A stretch of DNA of 10,621 nucleotides from the NCBI GenBank assembly GCA_002170735.1, contig NHIV01000027.1, positions 1 through 10,621 on the forward strand, read 5' to 3'. This DNA is from a bacterium TMED198. Its GTDB lineage: Bacteria; Fidelibacterota; Marinisomatia; SCGC-AAA003-L08; D37C17. Shown here one piece after another: positions 7,147 through 10,621 of this stretch. Both the position numbers and the translations under genes were made by a program. The notes below the pieces were generated by a model. That model was not told where the DNA came from. It saw only the letters and a program-made list of their open reading frames with translations, and ran no database searches. Positions within the stretch are counted from its first letter, which is position 1. Each line of letters begins with the position of its first letter.

Positions 7147-8865
7147 ATGAATTATGATTTTTTACCAAAGTATTTGAGGGTCTATGTTGTGCAGCAAGAA
7201 TATGCAAATTATTCTTCCGTTGACCATGCGACATGGAGGTTTATTCTAAAGATTTCTAAGAACTTTTTTATTTCAAATGCTCATTCTGCTTACTTGAAAG
7301 GCCTTCAGGAAACAGGTATTACAGAGGATGAGATACCAAGAATTAAGGAAATAGATAGAAAGCTTCAAAAGTATGGTTGGCGAGCTGTGTGTGTAAAAGG
7401 ATTCATTCCTCCATTAGTTTTTATGGACTTTCAATCTAGGGCTATATTGCCAATTGCCGCTGATATGAGGAGTCAGGAACATCTGACATATACACCTTCT
7501 CCAGATATTGTTCATGAGTCTGCAGGCCATTCTCCTATAATTATTGACAATGATTACAGTGATTATCTGCAATCTTATGGATCTATTGCAAGGAAGGCAA
7601 TTTATTCTAAAGAAGATATTGATGTTTATATGGCAATTAAGAAATTATCGGACATAAAGGAAGATCCAAACTCCAAAAATATAGATATAAAGAATGCTGA
7701 AGATAGTTTAAAGAATGCCTACGATTCAATAAGGTACACAAGTGAAGCTGTTATGCTTTCTAGAATGAATTGGTGGACTGTTGAATATGGTTTAATCGGA
7801 ACTAAAGACGATCCTAAGATATATGGAGCCGGATTACTATCTTCTGTAGGAGAGAGTGAAAATTCATTAAGTAGTAGAGTTGATAAAATTGATTTTAGTA
7901 AAGAGTGTATGAACTATGATTATAATATTACAGAGCAACAGCCACAGCTATTTATAATTAATAGTTTTAAGGACTTACAAGAGGCTTTAAAAGATATAGA
8001 AAGTAAGATGACTTTTAATAAACCTGTAGAGTATGGTTTAGATCGTGCGCTTGAAGCAAGAGCTGTATGTACCATTGAGCTTGATGGAAATCTTCAAATC
8101 TCTGGAATTGTTAGCAAGGTATTTAGTAGAGTTAACAAGATAAGTTACATTCAATTTAAGGGACCCACTCAATTATCACATTTATATAGACAAATTCCAG
8201 GTCATGGTGGGGATTATCATAGTGATGGATACGGAACGCCCATTGGAAAAATAGAATTTTTGAATAAAAGTCTAAATAAATTAAGCGCTCAGGAATTGGA
8301 TGATTTAGGGGTATGTAAAAATAAAAACGTAAATTTAAAGTTTACAAGTGGAGTAGTAGTTAATGGCAGAGTAGCTGATTTAAACTATATTGAAAATGTT
8401 TTATCCATTGTGCAGCTTGAAAATTGCAAGGTTACTTTAGATTCTAAAATACTATTTGATCCATCTTGGGGTAAGTTTGATTTAATCTGTTCGGGTAAAG
8501 TAGAATCCGTTTATGGTGGGCCAGCAGATATTAATAGGTACATAAAGTTCATGCCAGAGATGGTCGAAGGAAATAAAAATAGCAAGAAAAGAAAAATTGA
8601 TAAATCTCTTGATGATCTATATTTAGCTGTTAAAAATCATAGAAAAAAAGCAGAGGTAGATGTTGATTTTTTAGAAAAAATTTATAATCAATCAGTAAGG
8701 AATTATTCTCAACACTGGTTGATTTTATTTGAAATTTTAGAAATTATAATTAAAATAGATTGTACCTTAAAAGAAAAAATAATAAATCATTTTAAAAAAT
8801 CTATCCCTAACAATTCTGACTTGTATAGAGCTATTCAAAGAGGTATTGATATTTTACATAGTTAA
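7147..8865 (+). CDS. Long-form aromatic amino acid hydroxylase (phenylalanine 4-monooxygenase-like)
   Basis: A 572-residue pterin-type non-haem iron monooxygenase, expected to hydroxylate an aromatic amino acid, most likely phenylalanine to tyrosine. The catalytic domain fills about residues 1-285. PSPDIVHESAGHSP supplies iron ligands His123 and His128, and NWWTVEYGLIG supplies Glu213. GFIPPLVFMDFQ and KIYGAGLLSSVGES are further family blocks. There is no N-terminal ACT regulatory domain. Residues about 290-572 form a C-terminal extension that doubles the length of typical proteobacterial PhhA (about 260-300). It includes GPTQLSHLYRQIPGHG, GHGGDYHSDGYGTPIGK (352-368) and a Lys-rich helical tail. 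From memory, the same long architecture occurs in Bacteroidota aromatic hydroxylases, and the extension's role is unknown to me. No pterin-recycling gene is adjacent. Substrate (Phe, Tyr or Trp) is inferred, not shown. Confidence 0.85.
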   Translation: MNYDFLPKYLRVYVVQQEYANYSSVDHATWRFILKISKNFFISNAHSAYLKGLQETGITEDEIPRIKEIDRKLQKYGWRAVCVKGFIPPLVFMDFQSRAILPIAADMRSQEHLTYTPSPDIVHESAGHSPIIIDNDYSDYLQSYGSIARKAIYSKEDIDVYMAIKKLSDIKEDPNSKNIDIKNAEDSLKNAYDSIRYTSEAVMLSRMNWWTVEYGLIGTKDDPKIYGAGLLSSVGESENSLSSRVDKIDFSKECMNYDYNITEQQPQLFIINSFKDLQEALKDIESKMTFNKPVEYGLDRALEARAVCTIELDGNLQISGIVSKVFSRVNKISYIQFKGPTQLSHLYRQIPGHGGDYHSDGYGTPIGKIEFLNKSLNKLSAQELDDLGVCKNKNVNLKFTSGVVVNGRVADLNYIENVLSIVQLENCKVTLDSKILFDPSWGKFDLICSGKVESVYGGPADINRYIKFMPEMVEGNKNSKKRKIDKSLDDLYLAVKNHRKKAEVDVDFLEKIYNQSVRNYSQHWLILFEILEIIIKIDCTLKEKIINHFKKSIPNNSDLYRAIQRGIDILHS

Positions 8866-8873
8866 AATATAGT

Positions 8874-8903
8874 TTGGAAAGGATTTGTCGTCAATCTTAA
8901 ATT
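8874..8903 (+). promoter_or_regulatory. Candidate promoter for the Rrf2-SUF operon
   Basis: TTGGAA (8874-8879) and TAAATT (8898-8903) are separated by 18 bp, a weak sigma-70-like pair. Transcription would start near 8910, inside the inverted repeat that follows. A second pairing, TTGTCG (8885-8890) with TAAAAT (8911-8916), has a 20-bp spacer and would start near 8923, giving an almost leaderless message. Neither is strong, and the region is so AT-rich that chance matches are easy. No terminator separates this region from the hydroxylase stop at 8865, so read-through is also possible. Confidence 0.3.
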
Positions 8904-8929
8904 AATACGATAAAATATATCGTATTAAT
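8901..8929. promoter_or_regulatory. Perfect 12-5-12 inverted repeat overlapping the Rrf2 start codon (candidate operator)
   Basis: The left arm ATTAATACGATA (8901-8912) and right arm TATCGTATTAAT (8918-8929) are exact reverse complements around a 5-bp centre, AAATA. The right arm ends on the second base of the rrf2 ATG (8928-8930). A perfect 24-base dyad directly at the start of a gene for a dimeric winged-helix regulator fits an autorepression operator. It does not look like the type 1 or type 2 IscR consensus as I remember them. In RNA the same bases could form an AU-rich 12-bp stem hiding the start codon, if transcription begins upstream of 8901. No Shine-Dalgarno site precedes the ATG. 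Confidence 0.65.
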
Positions 8930-9329
8930 GTTAAAAATAACAAAAAAAATAGAATATGCACTAATTGTTCTTAGACATTTAAATGAGCACAAAGAGAATG
9001 GAGCGTCTTACTCAGCAAAAGAAATTTCTTCACTTTATTATCTGCCTTTAGAGAATTTAGCAAAAACGATGCAAAATCTTGTTAAACTTAACTACCTTAC
9101 TTCTTTCAAGGGAAGTAAGGGTGGCTATAGAATAAATGAAAAGTTAGATGATACTAGTCTAGGAGACTTTGTTGAATCTTTAGAAGGCCCTATTGGTCTA
9201 GTAGATTGCATGTTGGAAAAGAATTGTTTGGTTGAAGAAAATTGTAATATCAAATCTCCTATAATAAGAGTAAATGATAATTTAAAATATGCACTCTCTT
9301 CAATTCCAATGAGTGATATTGTCAAATAA
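8928..9329 (+). CDS. Rrf2-family (IscR/SUF-type) transcriptional regulator
   Basis: A 133-residue predicted DNA-binding sensor that likely controls the downstream iron-sulfur assembly genes. MLKITKKIEYALIVLRHL is the standard Rrf2 start, which fixes the ATG at 8928. The winged helix spans about 1-75: YSAKEISSLYYLPLENLAKTMQNL forms the recognition region, and SFKGSKGGYRI the wing. Three cysteines in DCMLEKNCLVEENC (Cys94, Cys100, Cys106) have the CX5CX5C spacing that holds a [2Fe-2S] cluster in IscR. The family normally runs 130-165 residues, so it is complete though short. The gene lies 62 bp after the hydroxylase and 14 bp before the A-type carrier, in an rrf2-carrier-sufB order. A perfect inverted repeat over its start suggests autoregulation. 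Signal (Fe-S status, iron or NO) is inferred from the cysteines and context. Confidence 0.88.
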   Translation: MLKITKKIEYALIVLRHLNEHKENGASYSAKEISSLYYLPLENLAKTMQNLVKLNYLTSFKGSKGGYRINEKLDDTSLGDFVESLEGPIGLVDCMLEKNCLVEENCNIKSPIIRVNDNLKYALSSIPMSDIVK

Positions 9330-9330
9330 A

Positions 9331-9340
9331 GAGAGAGGGG
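9331..9340 (+). promoter_or_regulatory. Strong ribosome binding site of the A-type carrier gene
   Basis: The purine-rich stretch GAGAGAGGGG ends 3 nt before the ATG at 9344, immediately after the rrf2 stop. It is by far the strongest Shine-Dalgarno-like sequence in the window, whereas rrf2 and sufB on either side have none. The carrier may therefore be translated more efficiently than the regulator from the same message. The close spacing to the ATG means the pairing core is probably the upstream GAGAGG part. Confidence 0.6.
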
Positions 9341-9343
9341 AAA

Positions 9344-9694
9344 ATGGAATCAAAAAATACATTGAATGAAGAAATTAAATTAACTGATAAAGCTGCTAAG
9401 AGAGTTAAAGCTATCTTAAGTTCTGAGGATAAGGATGGTTTTGGTCTTAGAGTTAAGGTAGATGGAGGTGGTTGTTCAGGTATGTCTTACAATATGAGCT
9501 TTGATGATAAAGAGGACGAGTTTGATAAAGTTTTTTATTCAAATGGAATCAAAGTTGTATGTGATTTGAAGAGTTGGTTATATGTAAAAGGAACTATTGT
9601 GGATTTTTCAAATGACATGCTATCAGGTGGATTTAAAATTGAGAATCCTAATGCAAATAGAACTTGTGGATGCGGAACAAGTTTTTCGGTATAA
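9344..9694 (+). CDS. A-type iron-sulfur carrier (SufA/IscA/ErpA family)
   Basis: A 116-residue A-type carrier, which in this family receives Fe-S clusters from the SufBCD scaffold and passes them to apoproteins in the cytoplasm. The core begins IKLTDKAAKRVKAIL. The first conserved cysteine is in DGGGCSGMSY (Cys44), and the C-terminal pair is TCGCGTSF (Cys108, Cys110), the three ligands of the family. WLYVKGTIVDFSNDMLSGGFKIENPNA is the usual conserved stretch before the CGCG tail. Length is typical (105-120). It starts 14 bp after rrf2 and ends 3 bp before sufB, so it sits inside the SUF operon; SufA is therefore the likeliest subtype, but the sequence alone does not separate SufA from IscA or ErpA. 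Confidence 0.88.
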   Translation: MESKNTLNEEIKLTDKAAKRVKAILSSEDKDGFGLRVKVDGGGCSGMSYNMSFDDKEDEFDKVFYSNGIKVVCDLKSWLYVKGTIVDFSNDMLSGGFKIENPNANRTCGCGTSFSV

Positions 9695-9697
9695 AAT

Positions 9698-10621
9698 ATG
9701 AAGACTGAAGAAATACAAGTAAATCAATTAGCAGATAAAAAATATAAATATGGATTTACAACGAACCTGGAACAGGAGTCAATTCCACCAGGACTAAATG
9801 TTGATGTAATTAAGTTTATTTCGCAAAAAAAGAAGGAGCCCTCTTGGATGCTAGATTGGAGGCTTAAAGCGTATGAGCATTGGTGTGGCATGGATGAACC
9901 AGAGTGGGCAAATATATCTTACCCCAAAATAGACTATAATTCAATAATTTACTATTCAGCCCCTAAATCAAACAAGGATGGCCCAAAGAGTTTAGATGAA
10001 GTTGACCCAAAGCTTATTGAAACGTATAATAAATTAGGGATTCCTTTAGAAGAACAAAAAGCTCTTGCAGGGGTTGCTGTAGATGCTGTTTTTGATAGTG
10101 TTTCTGTAGTAACCACATTCAAGGAATCACTTGAAAAGGCTGGAGTTATATTTTGTCCAATTTCTGAAGCGATAGAAAAACATCCAGAGTTAATTAAAAA
10201 ATATTTAGGATCGGTAGTACCTCAAACAGATAATTTTTTTACAGCTTTAAATTCAGCAGTGTTTAGTGATGGGTCTTTTGTTTATATTCCGAAAAATACA
10301 AGATGCCCTATGGAGCTATCTACTTATTTTAGAATAAATGCAGCTAAAACAGGTCAGTTTGAAAGGACATTAATTGTAGCAGATGAAGGCTCGTATGTTA
10401 GTTATCTAGAGGGCTGTACGGCTCCAATGCGAGATGAAAATCAATTGCATGCAGCTGTAGTAGAGCTAGTTGCTTTAGATAATGCTGAAATAAAATATTC
10501 AACAGTTCAAAATTGGTATCCCGGAGATGAAAATGGTAAGGGTGGTATCTACAATTTTGTGACCAAAAGGGGATTATGCCAAGGCAAGAACTCTAAAATT
10601 TCGTGGACACAAGTAGAAACT
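9698..10621 (+). CDS. sufB: SufB, Fe-S cluster scaffold subunit (3' end outside window)
   Basis: This is an open frame of 308 codons with no stop before the right edge; SufB is normally about 480 residues, so roughly the last third is missing. SufB forms the cytoplasmic SufBC2D scaffold with SufC and SufD, where Fe-S clusters are built. Diagnostic blocks are the N-terminal [65 protein letters not shown] (Cys240), [26 protein letters not shown] and [11 protein letters not shown], ending [20 protein letters not shown] separates SufB from its paralogue SufD. The ATG at 9698 is 3 bp after the carrier's stop with no Shine-Dalgarno site, so translation is probably coupled. sufC, sufD and sufS would be expected just beyond the window. 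Confidence 0.95.
   Translation, partial: MKTEEIQVNQLADKKYKYGFTTNLEQESIPPGLNVDVIKFISQKKKEPSWMLDWRLKAYEHWCGMDEPEWANISYPKIDYNSIIYYSAPKSNKDGPKSLDEVDPKLIETYNKLGIPLEEQKALAGVAVDAVFDSVSVVTTFKESLEKAGVIFCPISEAIEKHPELIKKYLGSVVPQTDNFFTALNSAVFSDGSFVYIPKNTRCPMELSTYFRINAAKTGQFERTLIVADEGSYVSYLEGCTAPMRDENQLHAAVVELVALDNAEIKYSTVQNWYPGDENGKGGIYNFVTKRGLCQGKNSKISWTQVET

Noticed and set aside
8866..8900. Intrinsic terminator after the hydroxylase
   Set aside because: No GC-containing hairpin followed by a T-run was found. The only strong dyad nearby is the 8901-8929 repeat, which lacks a T-run and sits on the next gene's start.
9125..9325. Minus-strand open frame of 66 codons opposite rrf2
   Set aside because: It is antisense to the three-cysteine region of the Rrf2 regulator and is a shadow frame.

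Overview
This is an AT-rich window, about 30% G+C by eye, from a Gram-negative bacterium. MsbA-type and LpxL/HtrB-type genes imply an outer membrane with lipid A. The long-form aromatic amino acid hydroxylase is a type I know best from Bacteroidota. Very low G+C and sparse Shine-Dalgarno sites would fit several uncultivated marine lineages, such as SAR406/Marinimicrobia, Bacteroidota or Bdellovibrionota relatives. The phylum cannot be settled from the sequence alone.

Layout. (1) Positions 1-363 hold a broken plus-strand remnant of an asparagine-synthase/class II amidotransferase-like gene, with two compensating frame changes in T-runs and a 3' truncation. (2) Positions 7089 down to 364 form one tightly packed minus-strand operon of seven genes, read in this order: LpxL/HtrB-type acyltransferase, TsaC-type threonylcarbamoyl-AMP synthase, MsbA-type ABC exporter, IspD/TarI-type cytidylyltransferase, GT2 glycosyltransferase, GT4 glycosyltransferase and CgeB-like glycosyltransferase. 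Gaps are 1-3 nt or genes overlap by 4-11 nt. (3) Positions 7090-7146 are a 57-bp divergent promoter region. (4) On the plus strand come a 572-aa hydroxylase (7147-8865) and then the start of a SUF iron-sulfur operon: an Rrf2 regulator, an A-type carrier, and sufB, which runs off the right edge.

How the genes work together. The minus operon reads as an envelope-glycolipid module. It would acylate lipid A, flip the lipid across the inner membrane, make a CDP-activated building block (or an isoprenoid precursor) and add sugars. The t6A tRNA-modification gene tsaC is a housekeeping passenger. The right side is iron-centred: a non-haem Fe(II) hydroxylase followed by the iron-sulfur assembly genes. 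The Rrf2 gene has a perfect 12-5-12 inverted repeat ending within its own start codon, a strong candidate for an autoregulatory operator.

No tRNA, rRNA, CRISPR array, insertion sequence or convincing intrinsic terminator was seen. Most of the window is recognisable biology. The best second looks are the Rrf2 palindrome, the C-terminal half of the hydroxylase, the cytidylyltransferase in a glycan operon and the frame-broken remnant at the left edge.
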